Source: Lachnospiraceae bacterium (GTDB lineage Bacteria > Bacillota > Clostridia > Lachnospirales > Lachnospiraceae). Taken from it: 39,620 bases of DNA. The stretch spans positions 1 through 39,620 of the forward strand of contig SVEN01000023.1 in assembly GCA_015057365.1 (NCBI GenBank). The letters are read 5' to 3'. Both the position numbers and the translations under genes were made by a program. Shown piece after piece: positions 22,944 through 32,425 of this stretch. The notes beneath the pieces are model-generated. The model was not told the origin of the DNA. It ran no database searches and saw nothing but the letters and a program-made list of their open reading frames with translations. Each line of letters starts with the position of its first letter. Position 1 is the first letter of the stretch.

Positions 22944-24530
22944 ATGGTATTGGAAGAAGGATTGTCTATAGAGAAAAAACTGGAGATATTGTCCGATGCG
23001 GCCAAGTACGATGTGGCTTGTACCTCCAGCGGAATGCAAAGGGAAGGTAAGACGGGTGAGTTGGGCAATTCCGTTGCCGCCGGCATTTGCCATTCCTTTT
23101 CCGCGGACGGCCGTTGTATTTCTTTGTTGAAGGTGCTGTTTACCAATGAGTGTATTTTTGATTGTAAGTATTGTATCAACCGCTCGTCCAATGATGTGCC
23201 CCGGGCAAGTTTTACGCCGAAGGAGCTTTGCGAACTGACGATAGGGTTTTATAAGAGGAACTATATCGAAGGGCTTTTTTTGAGCTCCGGTATTTTGCAT
23301 ACGCCGGATTATACGATGGAGCTGATTTGTCAGACCCTTCGCATGCTCCGGGAGGAGTATCATTTTCGCGGATACATTCATTGTAAGGCAATCCCCGGGG
23401 CGAATCCTTTACTGGTGGAGTATGCGGGGTGGTATGCGGACCGTATGAGCGTGAATCTGGAGTTGCCGACCAATGAAGGGCTCAGACAACTGGCACCCCA
23501 CAAGACACGGAAGAATATCCTGACTCCGATGCGTCAGATTCAGGCCGGAATTGCGGAGAGCAGACAAATGTTAGGCTTTAAGGGCGGCAATTACGGTGCT
23601 TTTCATTTTACCAAGCAGGCTGCGGAGCGGGCCGGGATAGAGGAACGGTTTCGGAGCGGTGTGTTGACGGATCGCAGGGGGGGAGTTGATGTCGTCGGAC
23701 AGGCAGGGGCCGCAGCCGGACTATTGCACCGGAACGAATCGGTGGTTCTGAAAAAGCATAATGAGAGCGACAATGCAGATTCCGGTTTTAATGACGGGAC
23801 TACTACAGTAGAAAAGCCGGATAATCGGCAAAGACTGTCACTTTTGGAATCCGTAGGCAGGCCCACCGGACGGGGGTTCGCGGCAGCGGGGCAAAGCACC
23901 CAGATGATTATCGGAGCTACCCCGGAGACGGATTATCAGTTGGTGTCGGTGGCGGAGGCACTGTATCAAAAATTTGATTTAAAACGGGTGTTTTATTCCG
24001 CATTTGTGAAAGTAAACGAAGATTCCATGTTGCCGGATTTGCCGGGAGGACCGCCTCTTCTGCGTGAACATCGTCTGTATCAGGCGGACTGGTTGTTACG
24101 GTATTACGGGTTTGCGGCCGGCGAGCTTTTGACGGAGAAACGCCCGAATTTTAATGCGGTACTGGATCCGAAGTGTGATTGGGCGGTGCACCATATGGAG
24201 CTGTTTCCGGTGGAGGTGCTGCAGGCGGACTACTTTTTACTGCTCCGCGTGCCGGGCATCGGTCCGAAGTCGGCTAAGCGAATTGTGGAGGCCAGAAGAA
24301 GCGGAAGCTTTTCCTATGAGGCATTAAAGAAGATGGGCGTGGTATTGAAGCGGGCGCAATATTTTATTACCTGCGGAGGAAAGACATTAGGACATTTGCA
24401 TTTGGACGAGACCTATGTGACACAAAGTCTGATATTGAACGAGAAGTTACCGAAGAACTTAAAGGATGCCCTTTACGGGCACCAGATGTCTTTGTTTGAG
24501 CTTCCGAACTTTACGGCGGAGGCGGGATAG
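22944..24530 (+). CDS. Putative DNA modification/repair radical SAM protein with a C-terminal helix-hairpin-helix
   Basis: The 528-residue protein starts with the family signature KLEILSDAAKYDVACTSSG, then the radical SAM cluster CIFDCKYC (C70, C74, C77), which binds a [4Fe-4S] cluster and S-adenosylmethionine. FAAAGQSTQMIIGATPETDY (312-331) and a DNA-binding helix-hairpin-helix LLRVPGIGPKSAKRIVEARR (433-452) follow. This matches the family seen beside DUF4130/uracil-glycosylase proteins (TIGR03916-like); its exact reaction is unknown to me. Residues of about 210-310 are a low-complexity insert where homologues, as I recall them, have only a short link. The ATG at 22944 is 13 bases after AGGAGG (22925-22930), a long spacing, but the homology starts there and no other in-frame start fits better. 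Confidence 0.85.
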   Translation: MVLEEGLSIEKKLEILSDAAKYDVACTSSGMQREGKTGELGNSVAAGICHSFSADGRCISLLKVLFTNECIFDCKYCINRSSNDVPRASFTPKELCELTIGFYKRNYIEGLFLSSGILHTPDYTMELICQTLRMLREEYHFRGYIHCKAIPGANPLLVEYAGWYADRMSVNLELPTNEGLRQLAPHKTRKNILTPMRQIQAGIAESRQMLGFKGGNYGAFHFTKQAAERAGIEERFRSGVLTDRRGGVDVVGQAGAAAGLLHRNESVVLKKHNESDNADSGFNDGTTTVEKPDNRQRLSLLESVGRPTGRGFAAAGQSTQMIIGATPETDYQLVSVAEALYQKFDLKRVFYSAFVKVNEDSMLPDLPGGPPLLREHRLYQADWLLRYYGFAAGELLTEKRPNFNAVLDPKCDWAVHHMELFPVEVLQADYFLLLRVPGIGPKSAKRIVEARRSGSFSYEALKKMGVVLKRAQYFITCGGKTLGHLHLDETYVTQSLILNEKLPKNLKDALYGHQMSLFELPNFTAEAG

Positions 24531-24542
24531 GGAGGTTATCTT

Positions 24543-25319
24543 ATGGAGAAGAAATACATTTATCGTTGTGAGGATAGCGTGGAGGGGATATTGACAGGGA
24601 TTTATGATGCATGGGCATCGGTGCATCCCCATGAAGAGAACAGGATTGAGGTTTGTATGAATGAGTGGGAGGTGCCGCTGTTGTTTGCGGATTATGTCGA
24701 TGTGGTGCCGAATCCGGAAAAAAGCGAGAAGGTACAACGTTCGGTACGTCTCCGGGTTTCCGAGGAAGCGTATGAGATGGTGATGAAGGCAGTGCTTTCC
24801 GGGGATGCGGAAAAGGGAGAGGTGATTTACCGCTTCCTGATTTATGCGTTTCGGGAGGGGGCGAGGGCCGGACGGAGCTACGGGAATCCTTGGGTGATGC
24901 GGCTGTTTGAGATTGTGCGTAATTTTGATAATGAGTCTCATCATTTAAAGGGGTTCTTAAGGTTTGATGAACAGGAGAACGGTCTTTTACTGGCCCGTTA
25001 TGCGCCGAAAAACAATATCCTGGGGGATTTGATGGAGCATTTTTCAGACCGTATGAACGGAGAAAACTTTATGATTTTTGACGAAAAACGCCGAATTGCG
25101 GGGATACACAGGCCGGGGACGATGTGGTTTGTTTATCGTTTGAACGAGGAGGAGTACAGGATGCTTTCCGACGCGTATACACAGGAGGATGCCTATGGAA
25201 CGCTATGGAAGATTTTTCATCGGAAGATTGCTATTGCGGAGCGGGAGAATGCTTCTCTTCAAAGAAACAATCTTCCGCTACGGTTCCGGCCTTATATGAC
25301 GGAGTTTAGGACTTCATAG
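24543..25319 (+). CDS. DUF4130-type probable DNA metabolism protein
   Basis: This 258-residue protein lies 12 bases after the radical SAM gene, in the usual order for this pair (TIGR03915-like). The start YIYRCEDSVEGILTGIYDAW, the middle YRFLIYAFREGARAGRSYGN, and the end NEEEYRMLSDAYTQEDAYGTLW followed by IFHRKIAIAERENASLQRNN are characteristic. In some bacteria the domain is fused to a uracil-DNA glycosylase; here there is no fusion and no glycosylase in view. No catalytic residues are known to me. The two proteins probably act together on damaged or modified DNA. Its stop overlaps the stop of the convergent next gene by six bases. Confidence 0.85.
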   Translation: MEKKYIYRCEDSVEGILTGIYDAWASVHPHEENRIEVCMNEWEVPLLFADYVDVVPNPEKSEKVQRSVRLRVSEEAYEMVMKAVLSGDAEKGEVIYRFLIYAFREGARAGRSYGNPWVMRLFEIVRNFDNESHHLKGFLRFDEQENGLLLARYAPKNNILGDLMEHFSDRMNGENFMIFDEKRRIAGIHRPGTMWFVYRLNEEEYRMLSDAYTQEDAYGTLWKIFHRKIAIAERENASLQRNNLPLRFRPYMTEFRTS

Positions 25320-26168
25320 GACGCGGAACCCTTTTCCGTGGATTTCATGGGCTTCCAACAGGATGATAAAGGCATCTTGGTCATATTCCGTTACCTGTCG
25401 GAGGATACGATACATTTGTTTTGAATTGCTGACTACCATAACGGTTTCTTTTTCTTCTAAGCGGTAACCGCCCCGGGATTGTAAAATCGTGGAGCCGCGG
25501 TTACTGCACTCCTCTATGATGTTACTGATGTCTTTCCCGTGCTTTGTTACGATAAAAGCGAGCTTGCCCGAGTTGATTCCGTAAAACACCTTATCCACCA
25601 TGGCGGCAAATAAATAGTTCACAAGCATACCGTATATAATTCCGTCGAAGTCCCGGAACAGCCATCCCCCCATAAGAATGATGCCGATGTCAATGGAAAA
25701 GGCGATGGTTCCCAGACGAAGATGGGGTTTCATGCTCTTTAATGCCATAATGAGAAAATCGGCACCGCCGGTGGAGGAGCCTCTGGTATAGATAATTGCA
25801 TACCCGATACCGCCCAGGATGCCGGTGACGAGTGCAGCCAGCAGACGGGAGCCTGTATAGAAGGGAAACAGCGGGGCCAGGTAATCGATAAACAACGAAG
25901 AGATGAACATGCACCGCATGGATTTCAACAGGAAGGAACGACCGATTTTGCGGTAACACAAAAGGGCCACCGGGAGATTCAGAAGAATGGTGGAAATCCC
26001 TACGGGGATATGAAAGAAGCGGTTTAGAATAATGGCGATACCGGAAAAGCCTGTCATAGGAAAGGCTGCAGCCAGGGCAAAGTTATGGACGGCAAAGGCG
26101 ATTAAGATACTTCCCGTGACTTCGCATATAAGGTCGGTGATAAGATAGATTGTTTTTTTACGGTTCAT
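25314..26168 (-). CDS. YitT family membrane protein (DUF161/DUF2179)
   Basis: The 284-residue protein has five or six membrane segments in the first 200 residues, including ITDLICEVTGSILIAFAVH, FPMTGFSGIAIILNRFF, VGISTILLNLPVALL and IIYTRGSSTGGADFLIMALK, the conserved glycine-rich stretch of YitT proteins. A cytoplasmic DUF2179 domain follows (about 205-284, KLAFIVTKHGKDISN to EIHGKGFRVL). Members may be transporters; the substrate is not established. The start is ambiguous: ATG at 26168 lies 12 bases after GAGG, while ATG at 26180 touches it; I prefer 26168. The 232 bases to the next gene hold no minus-strand promoter I can name. Confidence 0.88.
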   Translation of the reverse strand: MNRKKTIYLITDLICEVTGSILIAFAVHNFALAAAFPMTGFSGIAIILNRFFHIPVGISTILLNLPVALLCYRKIGRSFLLKSMRCMFISSLFIDYLAPLFPFYTGSRLLAALVTGILGGIGYAIIYTRGSSTGGADFLIMALKSMKPHLRLGTIAFSIDIGIILMGGWLFRDFDGIIYGMLVNYLFAAMVDKVFYGINSGKLAFIVTKHGKDISNIIEECSNRGSTILQSRGGYRLEEKETVMVVSNSKQMYRILRQVTEYDQDAFIILLEAHEIHGKGFRVL

Positions 26169-26316
26169 GGAATATAACATCCTCGTTTCTTGATTTGTGA
26201 AGTTGCTTTGACGGAGGATAGTGTTTCCCGGAATGACACATACTACTCCCGGACATAGAACGGAAAGGCGCATTTTTGAAGGTAAGTAGAAAACATGACT
26301 TTTTCAGCGTTCTTCA

Positions 26317-26345
26317 TTGACGGAACCACAGCTTTTTGCTATACT
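26317..26345 (+). promoter_or_regulatory. Sigma-A promoter of the FliM-peptide protein
   Basis: TTGACG (26317-26322), a 17-bp spacer and TATACT (26340-26345), with TG two bases before the -10 (an extended -10). Confidence 0.8.
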
Positions 26346-26400
26346 GAATATATTACAGATATTGGTACGAACGTGAGTAATATACGGAAAGGAGAACGCT

Positions 26401-26955
26401 ATGAGTGATAACAAAGCATTACTTTCGCAGGATGAAATCGATGCATTGGTCAGTTTCCTGAAGAAGAAGGAAAAAGTCGGAAATGATGTTTTGGACCAGA
26501 CCAGCATTGACCGTTTGGTAGAGATTTTAAACGAGGCCAAGGCAAACGAAGAGGCTGCCGGCGGTTCCGGACGTTTTTTCGGAAATTCCGTGATTTCCGT
26601 GGAGCAGGATATAGCAGTTCAAAGAGAACAGTGCGTCTTGCTTTATGAGAAGGACAATAAGAACTATGCTCACATTATTTGTGAAAATGTTGTAACCGGA
26701 GTGCGGCATGAGATTACGCCGGAGTGCCTGAATCAATCCTGTCTTGTAGAAGACATGGGAGAGAGTTGGGGATATGCGATTATGCCGGTGCTGTTCGATC
26801 TTGCTGCAATGCGGCTTCAGGTGAAGTATTCCGCAGATGTGTTTGCCAAGGTATGCAAGGACTACGCGGAGTGTATGTTCGGAGACGCAAAGAAGGATCT
26901 TCCGAATGTGTATTTGCCGACAGCAGCACGCGTTTTGGATAATATGGATAAGTAA
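26401..26955 (+). CDS. Small soluble protein with a FliM/FliN-like N-terminal peptide
   Basis: The 184-residue protein begins MSDNKALLSQDEIDALVSFL. LSQDEIDAL is the hallmark of the FliM N-terminus, the peptide that binds phosphorylated CheY at the flagellar switch and is also found on related switch proteins. The rest (about 50-184) is not a FliM or SpoA domain: it starts ISVEQDIAVQREQCVLLYEK and contains three spaced cysteines and DMGESWGYAIMPVLFDLAAM. I do not recognise it. It stands in a single-gene unit with a good promoter and no flagellar gene nearby. It could compete for a CheY-like regulator or recruit one; this is inference. Confidence 0.7.
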   Translation: MSDNKALLSQDEIDALVSFLKKKEKVGNDVLDQTSIDRLVEILNEAKANEEAAGGSGRFFGNSVISVEQDIAVQREQCVLLYEKDNKNYAHIICENVVTGVRHEITPECLNQSCLVEDMGESWGYAIMPVLFDLAAMRLQVKYSADVFAKVCKDYAECMFGDAKKDLPNVYLPTAARVLDNMDK

Positions 26956-26963
26956 AAAGGGTA

Positions 26964-26992
26964 TTGACGAATTTGTAAATAAGTGGTATAAA
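26964..26992 (+). promoter_or_regulatory. Sigma-A promoter of the HPr-like/tgt/yajC operon
   Basis: TTGACG (26964-26969), a 17-bp spacer and TATAAA (26987-26992). The leader to the HPr-like start is about 66 bases and contains a short GTGT-AGGAA-ACAC hairpin with T's that might attenuate weakly. Confidence 0.75.
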
Positions 26993-27064
26993 TGCTAAAT
27001 ATAACTATGCAAAAGACATTTGTCTCTGTGTAGGAAACACTTTTTTGCGTGAGGAGGTTGGCAT

Positions 27065-27289
27065 ATGAAAAACACTTTGATTCGTCTGAACAGCCCGGAG
27101 GCAGTGCAAGAGTTTGTAAATGCTGCCGTAAAATGTAATTTTGATATTGACGCAAAACACAATCGCGTGATAGTAGATGCAAAGTCTTTTCTCGGAGTAT
27201 TGGGATTGTCGGTGAATCCGATTTCCGTATATACACACGGCGAAGATGCTGCATTTGAGGAGACGTTGGAGAAGTTTGCAGTCTGTTAA
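27065..27289 (+). CDS. HPr-like protein lacking the phosphocarrier histidine
   Basis: The 74-residue protein has the fold signature of HPr: a first strand, EFVNAAVKCNFDIDA, then VDAKSFLGVLGLSVN with the regulatory Lys-Ser (S41, equivalent to Ser46), and YTHGEDAAFEETLEKF. By alignment on the EFV motif, the position of the active-site His15 is Ser10, and Arg17 is Glu12, so it cannot carry phosphate from enzyme I. This recalls Crh of Bacillus, an HPr without the histidine that still works in catabolite control through its serine. Whether this one is phosphorylated is unknown. GAGGAGG lies seven bases before the ATG. It leads an operon with tgt and yajC. Confidence 0.75.
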   Translation: MKNTLIRLNSPEAVQEFVNAAVKCNFDIDAKHNRVIVDAKSFLGVLGLSVNPISVYTHGEDAAFEETLEKFAVC

Positions 27290-28435
<1,146 letters not shown>

Positions 28436-28465
28436 TCGTGCGAAAAGCACAAGAAGGAGGAAGTT

Positions 28466-28810
28466 ATGTTTCAGTTTTTAACCACGAATGGGGCGGCACA
28501 GCCGATGAGTCCGACCGGCACCATTTTGTATTGGGTTGTTTTAATCGGTGCATTTGGTTTGATATTCTATTTTATGGCAGTCAAACCGCAGAAAAAGCAA
28601 CAGAAGAAGCAGGATGAGTTGATGGCATCCATTGCAATCGGAGACAGCGTATTGACCACCGCAGGTTTTTACGGTATGGTAATCGATGTGGTAAACGATG
28701 ACGTTATTATCGTTGAGTTCGGTAACAACAAGAACTGCCGTATTCCTATGAGAAAGAGCAGTGTAGTGGAAGTAGAAAAGCCGATGGAAGAAGAAACCAA
28801 GGCGAAGTAA
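28466..28810 (+). CDS. yajC: Preprotein translocase accessory subunit YajC
   Basis: The 114-residue protein has one membrane helix (about 19-40, ILYWVVLIGAFGLIFYFMAV) followed by KPQKKQQKKQDELMASIAIG, DSVLTTAGFYGMVIDVVNDD and VIVEFGNN, the standard YajC pattern. YajC joins SecDF at the Sec translocon. AAGGAGG precedes the ATG, and it follows tgt by 30 bases, a linkage common in bacteria. A terminator follows. Confidence 0.95.
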   Translation: MFQFLTTNGAAQPMSPTGTILYWVVLIGAFGLIFYFMAVKPQKKQQKKQDELMASIAIGDSVLTTAGFYGMVIDVVNDDVIIVEFGNNKNCRIPMRKSSVVEVEKPMEEETKAK

Positions 28811-28835
28811 TCTTGCCGGAAATAAGAATATAAGA

Positions 28836-28874
28836 AACGGGATATTGCCTGATGCAGTATCCCGTTCGTTTTTT
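28836..28874. terminator. Terminator between yajC and the convergent PHP gene
   Basis: AACGGGATATTGC (28836-28848) pairs with GCAGTATCCCGTT (28854-28866) over 13 bp with one wobble and a five-base loop, then CGTTTTTT. Confidence 0.9.
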
Positions 28875-28906
28875 GTAATGGTAAAGTATGAATCTGTATG
28901 AAAAGA

Positions 28907-29764
28907 CTATCTCTTATGCTCTTCCAAATACCGATAAAGCGGCTTCAACAAAGATTCCGGAATGTTCAGATTGTGATTCCTTCCGGTACCCAGATAAAGA
29001 TTCGGTTTGTTGGCTCCGTGGAAATCCGTACCGCCGGTCATTAATAAATCGAAACGGTTTGCAAGACTGTAGCTGATTTGCTCATCAAAACCGGTATTGG
29101 AGGAATAATATACCTCTAAGCCGGCCAGCCCCGCATCTTTTAAGCGTTTGATCAGTGTCTCCAACTCTGCCGGAGGTAACTTATAAAGCAGAGGGTGAGC
29201 CAATACCGGGATGCCGCCTGCCTGTAATATCAGGGAAATTGCCTGTTCCGGTTGCATGTATTCACGAGGGACAAAGCAGGGAGCGTCGTAGTTTAGATAA
29301 CGTTTGAAGGCGTCTTCGGAATTTTTGACATGTCCGTGTTCAATCAAATATTTTGCAAAGTGAGCTCTGGTAATTACGGTGTCCGGATTGATCCGGCGTA
29401 ATTCTTCCAAGGTGAGCGGAATGCCGAGGGTGCGGAAACGCTCTGCCATCTGCTTGTTTCTGAGTTCTCTGGCATGGACTGCGTCTTCCAAGGCCTGCAA
29501 CAGAACAGAATCGGTTTCGTCTATAAAAAGTCCCAGAACGTGGATGTCCCTGTTTTTGTATGCGGCGGAAATTTCCGTACCCGCAATGACGGTAATAGCA
29601 GCGTCGGCAGAACGAGCGGCTTCTTTTGCTTTTGCGATACCGGAAACGGTGTCATGATCGGTAAGAGCAAAGGAAGAAAGTCCGGATTGCGTCGCTAAAG
29701 TAACCAGGTCTTCCGGGGAGAGTGTGCCGTCGGAGTGATTGGAATGTACATGAAGATCAATCAT
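28907..29764 (-). CDS. PHP domain phosphoesterase (RNase AM / nucleoside bisphosphate phosphatase-like)
   Basis: The 285-residue protein has the PHP metal motifs in order: DLHVHSNHSDG (3-13), LTDHDTVSG, GTEISA, HVLGLFID, ARAHFAKYLIE, VLAHPLLY and GTDFHG near the C-terminus, which coordinate the metal ions of the phosphoesterase site. The layout, with a helical insert in the middle (about 95-165), matches the YciV/TrpH group, which hydrolyses 3',5'-bisphosphate nucleosides or trims RNA 5' ends. AAGGAG lies six bases before the ATG at 29764; the frame is open for 32 more codons upstream without homology. It sits on the opposite strand between yajC and a small membrane-protein gene. Confidence 0.9.
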   Translation of the reverse strand: MIDLHVHSNHSDGTLSPEDLVTLATQSGLSSFALTDHDTVSGIAKAKEAARSADAAITVIAGTEISAAYKNRDIHVLGLFIDETDSVLLQALEDAVHARELRNKQMAERFRTLGIPLTLEELRRINPDTVITRAHFAKYLIEHGHVKNSEDAFKRYLNYDAPCFVPREYMQPEQAISLILQAGGIPVLAHPLLYKLPPAELETLIKRLKDAGLAGLEVYYSSNTGFDEQISYSLANRFDLLMTGGTDFHGANKPNLYLGTGRNHNLNIPESLLKPLYRYLEEHKR

Positions 29765-29793
29765 AGGAAACTCCTTTTCTTTGTGATAAAAGA

Positions 29794-29822
29794 AGTATAA
29801 CACAAAAAAAGATATGGAACAA
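29794..29822 (-). promoter_or_regulatory. Sigma-A promoter of the PHP gene
   Basis: On the minus strand TTGTTC (29822-29817), a 17-bp spacer and TATACT (29799-29794). Confidence 0.6.
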
Positions 29823-29882
29823 GGGAATGTACGGAAACTTGTTCTCATATAGTGAAACAAAGGGAAAAACAGGAGAAAAGGA

Positions 29883-30236
29883 ATGGAGAATAAGAGAGTA
29901 ATAAAGGAAGTCGGAATCGCGGTCGGAATTTCTGTGTTGGTGACGATTTTGTTTTTGGTTATAACCGCGGTTCTTATGTTAAAGGCAGGGCTTGGGGAGG
30001 ATACGGTTTCAAAGTTGATGATTGCTGGGTATGTACTTGCGCCGGCGGTGGGTGGTTTCTTGTTGGGAAAGAAACGGAAGGTGAATCGTTTTTTGTGGGG
30101 GCTTTGTGTCGGCGGCGTTTATTTTCTGGTGTATGCGCTTTTGGCGGTATGTATGAAGGACGTACCCTTAGGAGATATTATGTGGGTGGCGATTCCGGTG
30201 TGCCTCGGAGGTATGGCCGGTGGGATGTTGAGCTAG
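29883..30236 (+). CDS. Small membrane protein (TIGR04086-like)
   Basis: This 117-residue protein has four hydrophobic segments: about 10-32 (VGIAVGISVLVTILFLVITA), 46-62, 70-90 and 96-116. Glycines at AGYVLAPAVGGFLLGKKR and the GGMAGGML end resemble the TIGR04086 family, which often lies near yajC in Clostridia. Here the PHP gene separates the two. GGAGAAAAGG lies just before the ATG. No function is known to me. Confidence 0.7.
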   Translation: MENKRVIKEVGIAVGISVLVTILFLVITAVLMLKAGLGEDTVSKLMIAGYVLAPAVGGFLLGKKRKVNRFLWGLCVGGVYFLVYALLAVCMKDVPLGDIMWVAIPVCLGGMAGGMLS

Positions 30237-30250
30237 GGCAAAAGAAATGC

Positions 30251-30279
30251 TTCACAGCGGAGGTAAAATGTGGTATACT
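30251..30279 (+). promoter_or_regulatory. Sigma-A promoter of gdpP-rplI-dnaB
   Basis: TTCACA (30251-30256), a 17-bp spacer and TATACT (30274-30279), about 77 bases before the gdpP start. Confidence 0.6.
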
Positions 30280-30355
30280 GTCTATGAGCCTGTCTGCATC
30301 GGACGGGAGAGCGGTTACTGTTGTTTGGATAGACAAAGCATAAAGGGAGAACGCT

Positions 30356-32407
30356 ATGAGACGAATCATAAAATTAAAAGGAGCGATGCGGCTGTATCTC
30401 AACTGGCCGATTTTTTTGACAATCCTTTTGATTTGCATGAATTTAAGTATACTGACGGTAGATAAAACAGCTGCGGGAATAATGGCTATATTTGTGGCAC
30501 TTTACGCAGTGATTGCTTTTTTATTGTATTTTGTTAAAAAGCCGTTAATTGTAAATGAGATGGTGCGCTTTGCCGCAGGCTACAGCCAGGTGCAGAGAAG
30601 ACTGCTTAAAGAGCTGGCGATTCCGTATGCGGTTATGGATACAGAGGGGACCATTCTTTGGGCAAATGATGAGTTTATGGATTTGGCGGAGGCTTCGCCG
30701 AAGACAAAGAATATCAAGACCATTATTCCGGAGATTACATCGGAAAACCTTCCGACGGTAGAGAATGATACAAGTCTTCACGTGCAAGTGGGCGAACGCA
30801 ATTTTGAGGTTTGCCTGCGGGTGGTAAATACGCCGAGCTTTGATGAGGATATTTTATGGCAAGAGATGCAACGCCATAGCAATGAGCTGATTGCGTTGTA
30901 TTTATACGATGAGACGGAGATTGTAACGCTACAGAAGGAAAATCAGGATCAGAAGCTGATTACAGGTCTTTTATATATTGATAATTACGAGGAAGCATTC
31001 GAGAATATCGATGAAGTACGGCGTTCTTTGCTTACCGCACTGGTAGATCGAAAGATTAACAAGTACATGGTAAGCATTGATGCCATTATTAAAAAGCTGG
31101 AAAAGGACAAGTATATCTTTGTGTTCCAGCACAAATACCTGGCTCAGCTGGAGGCTAACAAGTTCTCTCTTCTGGAGGAAGTACGGGGCTCCAGTATCGG
31201 TAACGATGCACCGGTTGTGACCATCAGTATGGGACTGGGTGTCAATGCGGAGTCTTATCTTGCAGGATATGAAATGGCTCGCGGCGCCATTGATTTGGCA
31301 CTGGGTCGAGGCGGTGACCAGGCGGTGGTAAAGGACGGAAATAAGATTTCTTACTACGGCGGTACGGCGGTACAGGTAGAAAAGACCACCCGTGTAAAGG
31401 CACGCGTAAAGGCGCATGCCCTAAAGGAATTTATGGAAGGTAAGGAGCGTATCGTGGTCATGGGGCACTCCATCGGCGATATCGATTCTCTCGGTTCCGC
31501 CATCGGTGTGTATCGTATTGCCAAGACACTAAATAAAAAGGCACATATCGTGATTAACGAGATTACCAGTTCCATTCGTCCGATGTTAACGAAGTTCCAA
31601 GGAAATGCGGATTACGAAGAGGATATGTTTATTGACGGAAATAAGGCGCAGGAAATTGTGGATAACAACACGCTTCTGGTGGTGGTGGATGTAAACCGTC
31701 CGAATTATACGGAGTGTGAGGCGCTTCTTTCCATGACGCGTACGATTGTGATTTTAGACCATCACAGACAAACCGGAGAAGCCATTCCGAACGCGGTGCT
31801 GTCCTATATCGAGCCGTATGCATCTTCTGCCTGTGAGATGGTTGCGGAGATTTTGCAGTATATCGGCGACGGTTTGAAGTTAAAGCCGCTGGAAGCGGAT
31901 GCAATGTACGCCGGTATAATGATTGATACCAATAATTTCCTTACCAAGACCGGCGTACGTACCTTTGAAGCAGCTGCATATTTACGCAGAAACGGTGCGG
32001 ATGTAACCCGTATTCGTAAAATGTTCCGTACGGACATGCCGGAGTATTATGCGAAGGCAAAATCTGTGGCTGCAGCTGAGATTTTTGAAGGTAGATTTGC
32101 GTTTTCCGTATCTGCCAGTGAGGGCGTAGACAGTCCGACGGTAGTGGCGGCACAGACGGCAAACGAGCTTTTGAATATTAACGGCATTATAGCCTCCTTT
32201 GTGTTTACGCAGTTCGGAGGAAAGATTTATATCAGTGCCCGTTCCATTGATGAATTAAATGTTCAGGTGGTTATGGAAAAGTTGGGCGGCGGCGGCCATA
32301 TGAGTGTTGCGGGCGCGCAGTTTGACGATTGCGATGTGCCTACAGCTGTAGAACGCGTAAAAGATGTTCTTCGTCAAATGATTACAGAAGGTGAAATTAA
32401 ATTATAA
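30356..32407 (+). CDS. gdpP: Cyclic-di-AMP phosphodiesterase
   Basis: The 683-residue protein has the GdpP layout: two membrane helices (about 18-34 and 41-60), a PAS domain (about 80-165), a degenerate GGDEF domain (about 170-340) and the DHH-DHHA1 phosphoesterase. Catalytic motifs are VVMGHSIGDIDSLGSAIG (H371, D375, D377), VVVDVNRP, ILDHHRQ and the substrate-binding GGGGHMSVAGAQF. It hydrolyses c-di-AMP to pApA and so controls osmotic balance and cell-wall stress. The ATG at 30356 follows GGGAGA; another ATG at 30386 is possible. It starts the conserved run gdpP-rplI-dnaB. Confidence 0.96.
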   Translation: MRRIIKLKGAMRLYLNWPIFLTILLICMNLSILTVDKTAAGIMAIFVALYAVIAFLLYFVKKPLIVNEMVRFAAGYSQVQRRLLKELAIPYAVMDTEGTILWANDEFMDLAEASPKTKNIKTIIPEITSENLPTVENDTSLHVQVGERNFEVCLRVVNTPSFDEDILWQEMQRHSNELIALYLYDETEIVTLQKENQDQKLITGLLYIDNYEEAFENIDEVRRSLLTALVDRKINKYMVSIDAIIKKLEKDKYIFVFQHKYLAQLEANKFSLLEEVRGSSIGNDAPVVTISMGLGVNAESYLAGYEMARGAIDLALGRGGDQAVVKDGNKISYYGGTAVQVEKTTRVKARVKAHALKEFMEGKERIVVMGHSIGDIDSLGSAIGVYRIAKTLNKKAHIVINEITSSIRPMLTKFQGNADYEEDMFIDGNKAQEIVDNNTLLVVVDVNRPNYTECEALLSMTRTIVILDHHRQTGEAIPNAVLSYIEPYASSACEMVAEILQYIGDGLKLKPLEADAMYAGIMIDTNNFLTKTGVRTFEAAAYLRRNGADVTRIRKMFRTDMPEYYAKAKSVAAAEIFEGRFAFSVSASEGVDSPTVVAAQTANELLNINGIIASFVFTQFGGKIYISARSIDELNVQVVMEKLGGGGHMSVAGAQFDDCDVPTAVERVKDVLRQMITEGEIKL

Positions 32408-32425
32408 CGGAAAGGAAGAAAGACT

